This document shows positions 14,194 through 26,735 of a stretch of DNA of 64,000 nt, piece by piece (position 1 is the first letter of the stretch; every line of letters begins with the position of its first letter). The stretch is from NCBI GenBank assembly GCA_963277665.1, contig OY728121.1, positions 958,494,097-958,558,096 of the forward strand. Direction: 5' to 3'. The stretch is from Viscum album (lineage: Eukaryota; Streptophyta; Magnoliopsida; Santalales; Viscaceae). The position numbers and the translations under genes were made by a program. Below the pieces are notes generated by a model that was not told the DNA's origin, ran no database searches, and saw only the letters and a list, made by a program, of their open reading frames with translations.

Positions 14194-15317
14194 CTGGGGA
14201 GAGGAGAAACATGGAATTTTTTAAAAGATAATGCGACACCCACGTTTTGGTCATGGAAAAAAATTAAAATTTAAAAAATATTGAATATTATATATTATAG
14301 GATCGAAATATTTGCATAAAATGGTATTTGGATAGGTTTTAGGTCATTTTTAACCCTTATCTTCTTAGTTTAATCCAATAAAACCCCATTTTTTCCCTTA
14401 ACAATGATAATTTATTTGTAGTATTTTTTATATTAATTTTGGGCCAAAACTAATTATACCTTATTAGATTTTATAAATTATCATTTTTCTTAGTTTGGAA
14501 TAAATTTTTCCAAATTCAATTCACATAAGTGGTATAATTCAATTTAATATTAAACTATAGACTAGACGAAAGAGCAGCTTTCAAAAGATAAAATATTCAT
14601 AAGTATAGAATGTTTTAATATCAAAACTAGATAATAAATTGATTAAAATTACCAAAATTAGTTACTTTTTATTATTATTGAACTAAATTAAATCTTATAT
14701 AAAATCGAAATTATTATTTATCATTTTAAAAAATTTAATTGGAAAATGCATTTTAGAAAAGTTGTATTTGTCACTTTTTATCAAAAAATTATATTTTTAT
14801 AAATTCTCAAAAAGTAACTAAAATATAAATTGAAAATCTATATATATAAAATATTTTTTATATTTTTTTATAATTATTCTAAAAGTGTTAAAATATATTT
14901 TTAAATTACATATTCAAATTTTGATAAATCCTCCGTTGAGAAAAATACCATTTTTTCAGAAAACATATTTTCCCATTTAAAATGGTTCTTATATTTTTAT
15001 TAATAAATAGATAAAATTTGAATTATTTTAAAACTTTTAAAACCATCTATTTTTTCATAATTTATTTATTACTAATTATACTCACCAAATTAATGGATAG
15101 GTAATAATGATAATGATTAAATAATAATATTTTAAAAGAGAATCTCTTTTCATTTAAACCGTGTGTTGTAGGTATTAAACATTTACGAAGAAGTTGAATT
15201 TATTTAGAAAATATATCATAAAGTATCATAGTTTTGTATTATCTTCATTTCTTGGTGTAACATGTCATACATGCTATCGAACATGATTCTAAACATTTAA
15301 TATCATAGTTTGTTAAA

Positions 15318-17510
15318 TTCTACCCCACTAAATAAATTCCCTCCATAAAATTTAATCATTATCTAGTAAAATAAGGGTTTGAATTTGTAAAAGAATTTGT
15401 TCTAAACTCACATCATAAAAATATTTAATAAAGAATCATCATGATAAGAGAGGAAATGATTTATAATTATCACCTATAATAACATATAATTAGGTGTCTA
15501 AGTGGGAGAACATTTTGGGGAAATAAAGATATGGACAAGGTGGAAAAGAATAAATAATTATATGAAGTGAAAAGGAAACTGATCATTAGAAATTAAATGA
15601 TATAATGAATTTTAGGAACCTCAAAATCATTAATATTTCATGATTATAAAGCCCATTTGATTCATTTGATATCAATTTAATAGGATAACATTTTTGTTTC
15701 TAGATCATCTTCCCAAAGATGGCTAATTATTTTACTATCATGATAGATAAAACCAGAAAATATACTTACAGAATATATATTTATTAATAAGTTCATCCAT
15801 TGGTTGTTCTTACGCAATGAAATGTATATCCAAGATGAATGTTTTCATATCTAAATCACAAAATTTTATAATTAATTGATCATGAGATCTATAATATACT
15901 ACCATGATATTACTCATATATTAAAAAAACAAAAAATGGTTTGAAATTTTTTTCCAATATAATATATTGATCTAAAATAAATAAATATTAACTCAAAAAA
16001 TTTATCTTAATACATTTCAAAATTGGTTAAACATAATACTCATCCAGAAAATGTTTGAACAAATTAAATTTCCTAAAATTCTAAAGAAATGATAGAAAAT
16101 AAATTTTCTATTCCCCATACAATATAAAGTGGATCTTAATGTTACATTCCATATATGAGAGTAACGTTATCACCAAAATATCATAATGAAAAAAAATACA
16201 TGCTTCACCAAATAAAATAATAGGTTATTAAATATATTCCATAAATCCAAACATGCTTTAGAATATTTTATGGATAACATAAGCCATCAATTCATTATCC
16301 AATTTCATTTCCACCAATAATATCCCATAAACATAACCTTATCATTATTATCTCAATATTTAGCACATGTTAAGGGTTATCTCCCCTAAATTATTTGTTA
16401 TCTTATAAATATTAAATTTCCAATGAACCATGTTTCTTTGCCACCGGTACCATTCAACATATATCCTAAAATCATTAAATAATGGTTAATTAATTACAAT
16501 AAATTAACATTTCATAATTATTATAAGAATAATTTTAATGATAAAATCCTTATATAAAATAATAATGGAATCCATGCAAAAGAGCATTACCCATTATACT
16601 CTCTTTTTAAACCATCAACATGGCTTCATCCTCTTAATCTGTAATACCTCCTTCATTTAATACACAATTTATAATATGTTTATCATCAACAATCGAATCA
16701 TTACTCATAAAAAGATTCAATTATCTCCATGATGATCCCCCGGAAACTAAATTTTCATAATGCCCCCACATTAAATATTTAAAACATTCAACAGTAAATC
16801 AAAATTTAGTGATACCATTATTATCATCCATTATGTTAACCAAACTTCTCAATTTTCCATAAAAACTACTTTATTTTAGTTCTTCATTTCCACAGAGAAT
16901 ATATTTTCCTATTCCATTGAGACACTATCCAAGGTTTCTCTTTCCACATTTATGACATGAAGTATGTCGAGCCTTCTTTCCTCTATGGTCTCCACTACTC
17001 ATGTTATTAATGGAATCTATCCTTATCTTATCTAGTGAGTCTAGTAGTTTGTTAATGTAAAATTTTGTAATCATATATCGTGATAAAAAAATTAGAATAA
17101 TCAAAATATCATTAACCCTAATCACCATCCCATTTGTTTTCTCATCAATCCATTATTTCTTGAATTAAATGTTGAAACAACTTCTTCATGTTCCACACAT
17201 TGAATTAAACCCAATATCACAGTGTGATAAACAATAATCATAGTGGGAAATTGCATACTAATGAAGAATCATTTATAGGATGTATAAATCTTGAAAGGTT
17301 ATTTTCAATATATGACACCTTGGGTTTAAAAAATGTTATTCATTGTTATGATTGATTAAAATCCTTTGGTGTGGTTTGTAATAAAAATTTGAAATTAACG
17401 AACAATATCCCAAGGGAGTTTCAAAACAAGTTCACACTACTGATCATTTTTATGTGCAAGGTAATACATGAGTAAATATTGATTCACCTTTTTTAGAGTT
17501 ATTAAAATGA
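15318..17510 (-). mobile_element. Short internal region of gag-only element G1
   Basis: This 2.19-kb stretch joins LTR C to LTR B and parallels the 2.28-kb interior of G2 (47807-50082). Matches to G2 include the region just inside the left LTR (15650-15720 against 48095-48190) and the gag zinc knuckles. The polypurine tract is at its left edge ('ctacccc', 15320-15326 on the plus strand). The primer site expected near 17495-17510 is too decayed to read. There is no protease, reverse transcriptase, integrase or RNase H, and no room for them, so the element was non-autonomous. Confidence 0.65.
16755..17128 (-). pseudogene. gag: Gag remnant of G1 with two decayed CCHC knuckles
   Basis: Gag coats the RNA genome through its zinc knuckles. 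In minus-strand frames, the first knuckle is CHKCGKRNLG near 16965-16990, with the knuckle histidine lost. The second is CFKYLMWGHYEN near 16755-16795: it keeps C, GH and the YxN spacing but has Tyr for the second Cys, and the fourth Cys is lost. G2 has the same pair in the same order (CFGCGKEGHKASN, then CFKCGMYRNYANQ), which supports common descent. The only open piece is 16925-17128. No start codon can be assigned. Confidence 0.6.
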
Positions 17511-19786
17511 TGTACATCTATTATGGAACAACATCCACATACAATATCCCGAAAAGAATATATTTCAATAATAAACAACAGAAATTATTCCTTACAAACA
17601 TTTTAGGATGTTCTTCAATAATTATAATAAATTTATTTCATTGGTTTATATTCCTTGATAAATTATTTTATAAATCTCTTTCCCATGGTTTCAAATAAAA
17701 TACCTATGATACCAACTATTAAGACCCCAAACCATTATCCCAGAACAACAGTTTACTTTATTACATTGGTATAAGATACATGGAATATGGTCCCAATTGA
17801 CCAAATAGTTTAGTTGTCTTGGTAAACTATATACATACTTGAATTTAACATTAAAATTTAAAATCAAAAATACATCTGATTTACTCTTTTATAATTCCAT
17901 TATTACTAATAGTTTATCACGTTACATCAACTACAAATCACTTCCTGGTATACGTGGGAAAATAAAACATATGAAATTGGTTTTTTTTGATATACTCAGT
18001 ATGGGTAAGAATATAGTGTAATATATCATGAATAAATAATAATAATCAATATGTAATGATAAATAAGGTAAAAACAATCCATTTAATCAATAAAATATGT
18101 ATAATATGAAGGAAGTAAATAATGATAAAATAAATCCATAAACACATCATCTTAATACTTATACGTGGATATAATAACTAATCAAATAATAACATATAAA
18201 TCAATAAGTGATATCATAAGAAGATAATTAATAATGTGAAACATCAGAAATATACAGTCAAGACCTTTTAAATAATAGTTTAATTTTTTTGGAAAAAACC
18301 TGTCAAATTTGGACAACTGATTTTTCTCCTAATACCAATTGATTCATCGAGGGGATACAAATAATCAGGCCCCACTCACCACTTACAACATATAATGAAT
18401 TATTAGTATGAAAAAGGAAAATATTAATCAACATAAATTTTTTATTAAATTACTAACATATGAAATGGTAATACTTACTACAATCAATAAAAATATAATC
18501 ATATACCTTCCATAATAATATGGTGAATGGTAACAAAATAGTTCATCCTTAGTTGAACTGATCATAATACATCCAAATAAATAATAATGATTATAAAAAT
18601 AAAACATATTCAAAGTGGAACATATTTATTATTTAGTGTTAATGTCATCAATGAATTCAAATACCATAAAAAATTCATTAAAAACATTCATGGGAAAAAT
18701 AACCATTTTACTTATAAAACCACCATTCAAAATCAACAAAATTCATAAAAAATTTTGAAAATAATTTTATTTGAAAATAATAATTGACAAAATTAAAATA
18801 ATCTTTAATAAATTGAGTAGCAATGATGATGGAAAATTTTATTTATTATATACACATTTAAATAAATATTACATTCGCATTTTTTAGTAAAATATAAAGA
18901 AAAATTATTTTGAAAATGTCATTAATATTCATCTTAAAAGATTAAAAATATGAAATATTTTTTTCAACTTCCTTAAGAAATCATTCATATAAGGTTGAAA
19001 AAATCTAGAAAATAAATTATGAATAACATTTTTTGGATGTAAATGGATTTTCAACAGAAAAATAATAATGTACTATTTTTTTACAAATGTTTTCTCAATA
19101 ATTTTTATTACCAATTAATAGAAAAATGGTATAATTAATTTAAAGGGTCATGAATAATGATATTAGAAAAAAATATATTAGGTTTAATATAGACATATGA
19201 AATAATTATTCTGTGGGAGACTTCAATATAAACAATCCAGAATAGTGATGAGATTGTAAACAAAGCCCTTATAATTCGAAAGGTTTGAATCCACATCCAC
19301 ATGAAAGAAATATATTTGTGTGAAACATTAAATACCATAAATAGAAATATATTCATAATATAAAATATAATAATGGTCTATATATAAAACATAGAATGGA
19401 ATAATTTATGAATATGAAATATGTCTCACAGAAGTAAAAATTTGATGAGAATGTCATACCTCATGTTTGAATTCCTTCATATGTTTCTAAAACAACTGTA
19501 TAACAAATATAGTTTCATTATACTAATATTAAAGAAAATATTCTTAATTTTAAATTATGATATAATAATTCCCCATTCTCAGCAGTTTATTATCAATAAT
19601 TTTTTAATGTCACTGTATTGGATGATTATTACTTCATTTTTAACCTATGTTCTCGTTTTGTAATTTTATTAATTTTAATTTATCATGGATAAAACATATA
19701 TATAATATTAAAAATGATATAAATACCATATATATTAATTAAATTTATATTTAGAGTAACATATTAATGATAGATAAAAAATGGAT

Positions 19787-20403
19787 AACATCGTTCATGT
19801 TTATGGTAGGTCATACGTACACATGAACGATGATTCCAATTTTCACGATGGATGAAACAATTAAAAATAAACATTTCATTAATATTTAAAAAATAATTAT
19901 TGTTTAATATATATATTTTATATTAATAACATATTTATTATTTAACTTCTATATAAAAATAAATTGAAAAGTGTTTCTCATTGCTACATAAAGGCTATAG
20001 TCCACACGTGTGCATGAGCAACAATATTGTTTTTCAAAAGGTTGGAAGGTAATAAGTAAAATCTGATATAATAAGTATATAAGAATTTTTAGATCATAAA
20101 TATCACATATATTCATTTACATTAACCTTACTTTGTTTTATGTATATCAAATGAGAAAAAACAATCACATCGCTTTGTGGGGATATTGTACGCTGTAAAC
20201 ACGAGCGACGTTATCATATTCCCCATTAAATGTAAATTGACAATTTATAGGGTATATAATAATTTTAGAAATATAATAATATAACAAATATCATATAAAT
20301 ATATTAAATTATTCAATATATACATCCTTAAAAGGTGGTGATGGAAAACGAATTATATCAGTTTTCTAGGTGGTAGTCCACCGTACACACGATAAATTGT
20401 GTC
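19787..20403. repeat. Array of four ~50-bp palindromic units in LTR B
   Basis: The units lie at about 19787-19835, 19978-20028, 20164-20215 and 20355-20403, with centres 192, 186 and 190 bp apart, exactly as in LTR A. Unit 1 has perfect 8-bp inverted arms, CGTTCATG and CATGAACG, around a 'GGTAGGTCATACGTAC' core. All four lie 330-950 bp downstream of the LTR's TATA box in the direction of transcription. Confidence 0.7.
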
Positions 20404-20731
20404 TTTTCCCATTTGATAGAAGTGGAGATGGATATGGGTTATTATATTAATATAATAACATATAAATATAAATTATGTAATAGTTTTTTTATATTATCAA
20501 TACTGTATAATATTTAAATGTGATGGGAGAAGAAATAAAAGGAATATGCATATTTAATAGTTTTTCAGCTTCTTTAGAGTGAATATTTAGGTATACAACA
20601 AAAACATTATTATAAGGTATTTCTAATAAAATAATACCTTTAGTATTTTTGAAGGTATGTAAGAAATATATATGAATATGTCTTGTCCAATCAAATGGGT
20701 AATATAAATGTGAAGAGTGGGAGAGGGGTGG

Positions 20732-20742
20732 CCTTTTATGAG
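20732..20742 (-). promoter_or_regulatory. TATA box of LTR B
   Basis: On the minus strand this reads CTCATAAAAGG, flanked by CCTCTCCCCCA and CCACCCCTCTCC. It corresponds to the TATA boxes of LTR C and G2. LTR A lacks this part because its alignment ends at 3178. Confidence 0.6.
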
Positions 20743-21739
20743 TGGGGGAGAGGAAACACATGCAATCATTATAAATATAATCTAACACACCTATTTTTCT
20801 CATTACAATATACTTTAAATGTTATATAATATAGAATGAGATTAATGAAAATAAATATGTCCAAAAAGTTCGTTTAATATAATTTATGCAAATATTAACC
20901 CTCATCTTCTTATGTCTAATATGGAATCCATTTTTCAAATTCATCTCATATAAGTGGGATGATCTAATTGAAAATAAATCCACAGTTGTGATGAAATAGC
21001 GATTTTCTGAAGAGAAAATTTTCATAACCATAAAATGTTTTAATACAAAAATAAATTATTTAATTTATTAAAATGACCTAAATTATTCATATTTAAATAT
21101 AATTGAACTATTTTTAAACTATAATATTTAAAATATGATTTTACTTTTTAAATAATTTTGACAAATATGCAGTTTTTTATAAAAATTTGTATTTTCTCTA
21201 TTCATTAAAAAATTACTCTTCTCTAAAAATTCTCAAAATATCATCAATAGATAAATTTAAGATAACTATTTATGGAAATAATTTGTAATGAAATAAGATT
21301 TCTCAAAGTGGTACATATTAATTTTATATTATGTATATAATGCGCTACCAGTCTGCGTTTCAGAAAAATAATATTTTCATGAGGATATTTATTTATATTT
21401 GAAATGGCTGTTATTTAATCTCTAATAAATAGATAACCATTTATTTTTTATACATGTGAAAATAATAGAATTTTAATAACTTTGTTATTAATATTTACAT
21501 GCTCCAACTTAATAACTAGGATATAGTTATCCTTTTTAAATAAAAATATTATAATAGATTATCTAATTTTGATTAAACCTAGTGTTGCATACTTCAAAAC
21601 CTATCAAAGCTATTGAATTTATTTAAAAATAAATATTTCCTAAATTCTTAATGTGTTATATTATCTTATAATTCTTGTTTTATATGTTATTAGCACTATC
21701 AAACATGATGTTCCTCTATTAAAATCATAGCATGTAACC

Positions 21740-22624
21740 CGATGGGTTCTTTCTAAGAAACATATTTCATGTATTGACTATATAAATATTGAAAATATAT
21801 ATTCTATTTTATATTAACACAAGTGTTTATTGATTTTTAAGGATTTTTGTATATATATTATATTTATATTCCTTCTTTTATATTATTTGTTCATTAAAAA
21901 AAATACTGATAAGTGGGGTCCACAATTAAATATACCCTTGATGCATTGGTAGGTCCCATGAAATAGACTAGCTTAGTTATATTGTACAAACCTTAACTGT
22001 TTATTTAAGATATCATGGAATAAATCCTTGATGGTATGTTTTGGATGTCATTCATTTCCAATTCTATCATTATAAAATTAGTTATTTTTATGAATGTGAT
22101 AATTTTAATTATATTGTAATCCATTGATATATTACATCCTTGATTTATTAGTTATATGAAAGTATTTGATACTTATTAATCCATTAATATTATCCATGAT
22201 ATGTACATTCCATGATAATTTCTATTTTACTCTATCCCTTACTGAGAATATGATCTCACTATCCTTATGTTTCTATATCCCTTGGTTATTAAGAAGATTA
22301 TTACATATGATATGTATAGATGGGTATCATGTGTGTACAATTTTTGTAGGATACATTGAATTCTTATTGTTAAATATGGAGTCCTTACTAAATTATAATA
22401 AATAAAACCTTTGTGGGAAATATATTGGGTTTTCTTGCTAAAATATTTTTCTAATACTCAAAAATTTTAAACATAAAAGGTCTTTTGTATATAGCTAATT
22501 AATATTTAATATTGATATTGTAATTATTGATAATGGTGTTTGTGCAATTTTAGTCGGTTTCCAATCATTATTATAAATATTTTTTATTGCACCAGATCCA
22601 ATAGATCAGTGTTGGGGTGTCACA
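21740..22624. repeat. Partial copy of the element E repeat (right part)
   Basis: From about 21920 onward this aligns to 3960-4687, and both copies end at 'ggggtgtca'. Matching landmarks include 'aggtccca..gactagc', 'gatggtatgttt..gatgt', 'cttattgttaaat' and 'taattaatatttaatattgatattgtaatta'. It begins where LTR B ends. Together with 7990-8490 it would rebuild one E repeat that was split by the block 8500-21739. Confidence 0.45.
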
Positions 22625-23591
22625 TAAGAAAAATGAGATAGTCTTCTCTCGTTTCTAAATCCATTTATGAGAAACCTAACATGAATACAGCGGTCCGATA
22701 GATAAATATAATGAATAGATTTTAGTTGAATTTTCTATTGGGCTCAGGATTGAATACATGGGTGTGATTGTATATCCAATGATTAAAGGAATCAATCCAC
22801 ACGTAGTTCAGATTATAAAAGAGTCTCCACAATGATATATCTCATATACAAGGATATTTGTGAACAATTTGGTTGACTATTCTCATTTTAGAAAGGTTTA
22901 AAGCCCAGTGTGAATGGGGAAATGAACTAATATCCAAATTTGTACCAAATATGAATAAAGATTCTATGGCCATTCCTTGGGTAGGGGAGAATTGGGTGAC
23001 CATATATATAATTATTTGATAACCAAGATTTATGAATTTTATATAATGTGGGGGATTTTTTTCTTAATGAAATTTATAAAATTGTGAAGTACATGAATTG
23101 GTAAATCTTATATTAATATTGATCTCATTTAAGGAAACTTTGTCTCACCATAATCCCATCTTAATTAATTTAAGATTTCATGTATTTAAAAACATAGGTC
23201 ATTTAGTTTAAAATCACTTGACTAGGAATTAGTGCCCCATAATTTATTGTTTCAAGGGGTTTAAATTTTTCTATATAGTTTCTAGTAATACATATGGGGA
23301 ATTTGTAAACCCATCATGAATTTATATGAGCCTATGTATTATTATTAAGATAATTGGATTTGAGCATATGCCGAAAATTAGGAATTTTAGAATTACTACG
23401 TTTTAAAAAATAATTTAAATCTAGGGGCATATAGTTATGATTATATATGTTATTTTTTTTCATAGGTGACAATAGCTATGTAACATATGAATTAAGAGAG
23501 ATATAATATGGAACAATATCTTTTGTATCAGAACATTCATTCTCATCATAGGATTGTGGCTATATCAATCATTATTGATGTATTCTAGATT
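22625..23591. other. A+T-rich interval without recognisable content
   Basis: No open frame of note and no motif was found. It is the left flank of the C1 insertion and was once joined directly to 54443 onward. It shares no obvious repeat with other parts of the window. Confidence 0.4.
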
Positions 23592-23596
23592 GACCT

Positions 23597-24604
23597 TGAA
23601 AGGTCCCCGTCAGGATGATTATATTATTAAGTGGGGGAGAGAGTGAATCAGTGATTGTTTTAGTTAATGTTTACTTGAAAAAACCATCACCTCCTATTAA
23701 TGATTTAATTCCCAACTTAAAAAATTTCAACCACACATCCAAACGAACCTAATTATTTACAAGGTTCAATATTTAATTAGAATTGAACAATCATTGGTAT
23801 CGTTGGGAAATGATCCAATACCATAAAATATACTAGAAAACAATCCTTGAATTACAACGAGTAGGATATACCCATACACTCATGTAGCTCTATGTAATGA
23901 AATCCAATAGATCATGTGCACCATCTTTGCAAAAATAGTGTAATACATATTTTTTCTAACAACTCCTGCATCCTGTGCTTATTTTCAATTCAACAATTTT
24001 ATTATATTGTAAATACTTCTTCAATTTCTTATCCTATGGAAGATAAGAACATCATGGAGTTTTTTTATTAAAACTAAATCTGATTTCACCAATATGATTC
24101 CTCTGAGTACAATTCTCCCTAATATTATTATTCTTAGTAGAATAATTCCAGGTATGATTCTCCTTGGTATAAATAATATAACATTTATTACATAAAATAG
24201 AGATGAATTGACATCACTTCAATTATTATTATGGAAAACTCAATATGATACACCATGTACAATGCTTCCTCAGTCTCGAAATCTTATCATGAGAACCACA
24301 ATCCTGATTATCCAAACTGATATGATGATCATTCAATATTATTTACATGAAAAATATGTTAAATAGTTGAGTATGATAAAAATGGAGATTTATGACAGCT
24401 GAATACAATGTTGTGATCTTATCCATTCACTTTCACTTTAATCCCTCAAAACTATTTCAATAAAAGTGAATAAAAAGCATATTATTATATCTAAAAATTA
24501 TATATTCTCTTTCATAAACAATACATCATAATATTAAAAGTAAAATGTTCTTTTCACCTTTTATATATGACCCCCCAAGTGGCATTGGGGGTAATCAATT
24601 TTTT
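23597..24604 (-). repeat. C1 left (3') LTR, first part
   Basis: It starts TGAAAGGTCCC and aligns to 41171-42180, for example at 'aggatgatt.tat.att.ag.gggg' and 'aacacaattatttacaag'. It is cut at 24604 by C2. It holds the LTR's TATA box at 24557-24566. Confidence 0.85.
24557..24566 (-). promoter_or_regulatory. TATA box of C1 left LTR
   Basis: On the minus strand this reads TATATAAAAGGTGAAAAG. The right LTR has CCTATAAAAGGTGAAAAG at 42137-42148. C2 inserted only about 40 bp upstream of it in the transcription sense. Confidence 0.6.
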
Positions 24605-26336
24605 TGTGAGATGGTATGTGAGAATGATATACTCTATTATACCAAATATAGGATTGATATGATACTAATGAGATGCTCAAATAAAATAGGGGGAGTAAAT
24701 TGTATTCGTTAAAAATTCTTAAAGAAATTTAGTATAAACAAAATTCACAAAACCTATAAGATATATTAACTTGTGTGATTCCAGAAATGTGATTCCAGAA
24801 ATCAAACATAACAAAAGTTTACACAAACTAATATTCTTACTTAAAGCGTATATAATCTTATAAAATCAGAGTACAAGTTTAAGGCAGTATATGAAAGATA
24901 TACTTTCCTCAACAACTAAAACACATAGTGGAAAACAAAGTAGTAACACTACAAGTAACAAGTAGAAACTCTTTTGACCCAAAGAGAATGGTATCCAACT
25001 ACCCTGGATAAGAGGTCCCTTGATTTATACATTCAAGAAATTCTCTCTAACCCAATCAAAGGTAAGCCCTCAATCCGAAGATCGATATCTGTCTTGTTAT
25101 CCTTGCAAGCCCTCTATTTGTAAGGAAATAGGCACCTATGACTTCACAACCCGAAGTCTTTGATTTTAAGGAAATTGAACCACTGAACTAAGAAAATATG
25201 AACGAATTAATGTCTGAACAAGCAGTTCAAAACATTCTGCATGAAGCCTGAGAGTGTATAACATCCTGTATCTCTAGAAATCATTTCAACAAAATGTATG
25301 CACACTTTTTCAAAGATCTATATATCATCCTTTCAAATGAGCTCTTATTTATAGGGATAACTCCAATGGTCGGATCCCACCTCCAATGGTCATATTCTTC
25401 CTTGAATTTTAGAGAGACCTGTATATGTGTAACTCAAACAAAGGTTAATGAGTAACTAAATACACACCATATTTTTAGAATAAAAACAAATGTAAGCATA
25501 ATCCAATATTCAGAATGTAAGTAAATGAATGTTCTCAGTCTAACCAAAAATGAATTAAGAGTCTATAAAGATATTCCGATTCTATTTTCTATGAATTCAA
25601 AACCTAAAATTATAAAGTTCAGAGTCTGAGTTTCTAGGTGTTAGGAGTCATAACTCTCATTGTTCGGAGTCATTGTTCAATGGAATTCGGAGTCAAAACT
25701 CTTAACTTTTGGAGTCATAATTCTGAGAGCTCAGATTCAGAACTCTTAAAGATTGGAGTCAAAATTTTGAGAACTCAGAGTCATAACTCTAAATAGTTCG
25801 GAGTATAATTTTTATTCATAATTATGTGAAAGAACTCGAAAGAGTTCATATTCAGAATTCGTAATCAGAATTCGGAGTCAGAACTCAGAAGAGTTCGTAT
25901 CCATAATTCGTAATCAGAATTTGGAGTCAGAACTCCGAAGAATTCGTATCCAGAATTCGTAATCAAAATTTTGAGTTAGAACTCAGTAGAGTTTGTATCC
26001 GGAATTCATAATCATAATTGAGATCCTAAAATAGAATTCTTCATATCTAGAAAATAATAAGATTATAAGGTTTTTGGTTGCCAACAAAATTTTACACTTA
26101 GGAAAAATATTGATATGAACAATGAAATCTAGGTAAGGGTAAATATCCATGGGGAAGGAAACTTTCCTTATAGAAGTAAAACAAGGGGTAAAATGTGTTT
26201 TTCCTTGAAATAAGATGTTTGTGGTTTTCAAAACAAGAAGGAATGGTAAAGTTTTATGGATACCTTATTTACTTACCAATCTCCCCCAAGTATGAAGCAA
26301 TGGAAAAGTCATAAGGAAGTATTTATTGACTCAACA
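24605..26336 (-). repeat. C2 left (3') LTR
   Basis: It pairs with 32369-34097 at roughly 85% identity by eye. On the minus strand it runs TGTTGAGTCAATAA to ..CATCTCACA. The TATA region near 25345-25355 reads CCTATAAATAAG on the minus strand. Two AACGG sites present in the other LTR have become AATGG here. A dyad-rich repeat tract occupies 25620-26020. Confidence 0.88.
25620..26020. repeat. Dyad-rich ~49-bp tandem repeats in C2 left LTR
   Basis: From about 25850 the tract is built from a 49-bp unit: GAGTCAGAACTC, then GAAGAGTTCGTATCC, then AGAATTCGTAATCAGAATT. The unit has facing GAACTC and GAGTTC arms and several GAATTC palindromes. Shorter, looser versions extend back to 25620. The tract is in the U3 part, upstream of the TATA box on the minus strand, where plant copia LTRs often keep enhancer repeats. 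Confidence 0.65.
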
Positions 26337-26350
26337 ATCTCCCCCTTTAT
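26337..26350 (-). promoter_or_regulatory. C2 polypurine tract
   Basis: On the minus strand this reads ATAAAGGGGGAGAT, directly before the LTR start TGTTGAG. It is the site where second-strand synthesis is primed, and it is typical of plant copia elements. Confidence 0.8.
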
Positions 26351-26735
26351 GGAAAGCACAAACAGCCTTATGAAAAAGAAAATAAGGATTTATCAAAACA
26401 TTTATTGACTTAGAGAATTAAACTTATCTCCCTTTTCACATTGGCAAAGATGAATAAGACTAACTCCCCCTTACGCATTGGAACACTAAGGATCATATTC
26501 GTGATTTCCAAAATGATATTTTTTATTATCCTGGGTATGAAAATCATTGTAATGAGAACTACCCCTAAAATGATCTCCCACTTATTTAGGGATATATCTT
26601 CTTATTCATAGAATTATTTTTCATTCTCCCCCTTTGTGATTTTCAAAAAGAGTATGAGGGAATGGAAAAAAATGGTACCTGGAATATTAGTACAAACATC
26701 CAAAAAAAGAATACACAATTTCATTGGGACTGGAA

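Larger units (their letters stand above)
11223..15317 (-). mobile_element. Gypsy-type LTR C, left (3') LTR of element G1
   Basis: It aligns along its whole length to LTR B (about 17740-21739), but only at roughly 60-70% identity by eye. It shares the 'cagtaagggta' block (11467-11478), four palindromic units, the TATA box and the tail. The right end 'tttgttaaa' (15309-15317) matches the 'ggtgttaca' end of the G2 LTR. It is followed by 'ttctacccc', the counterpart of the G2 polypurine tract on the minus strand. The first ~220 bp of the LTR are missing, replaced by the LINE. The low identity to its apparent partner B is odd and is discussed under findings. Confidence 0.7.
17511..21739 (-). mobile_element. 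Gypsy-type LTR B, right (5') LTR of G1
   Basis: This 4.23-kb LTR is close to the 4.25 kb of the G2 LTRs. The left edge is set at TGTACATC (17511), the counterpart of TGTAGAGA in G2, next to the gag-bearing interior. The right edge, 'catgtaac' near 21731-21739, aligns with the ends of LTRs C and G2. Beyond it lies E-type sequence. It contains the 'cagtatgggta' block (17998-18008), four palindromic units and a TATA box. Its closest relative in the window is LTR A, not its apparent partner C. All the small frames inside are chance. Confidence 0.75.
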
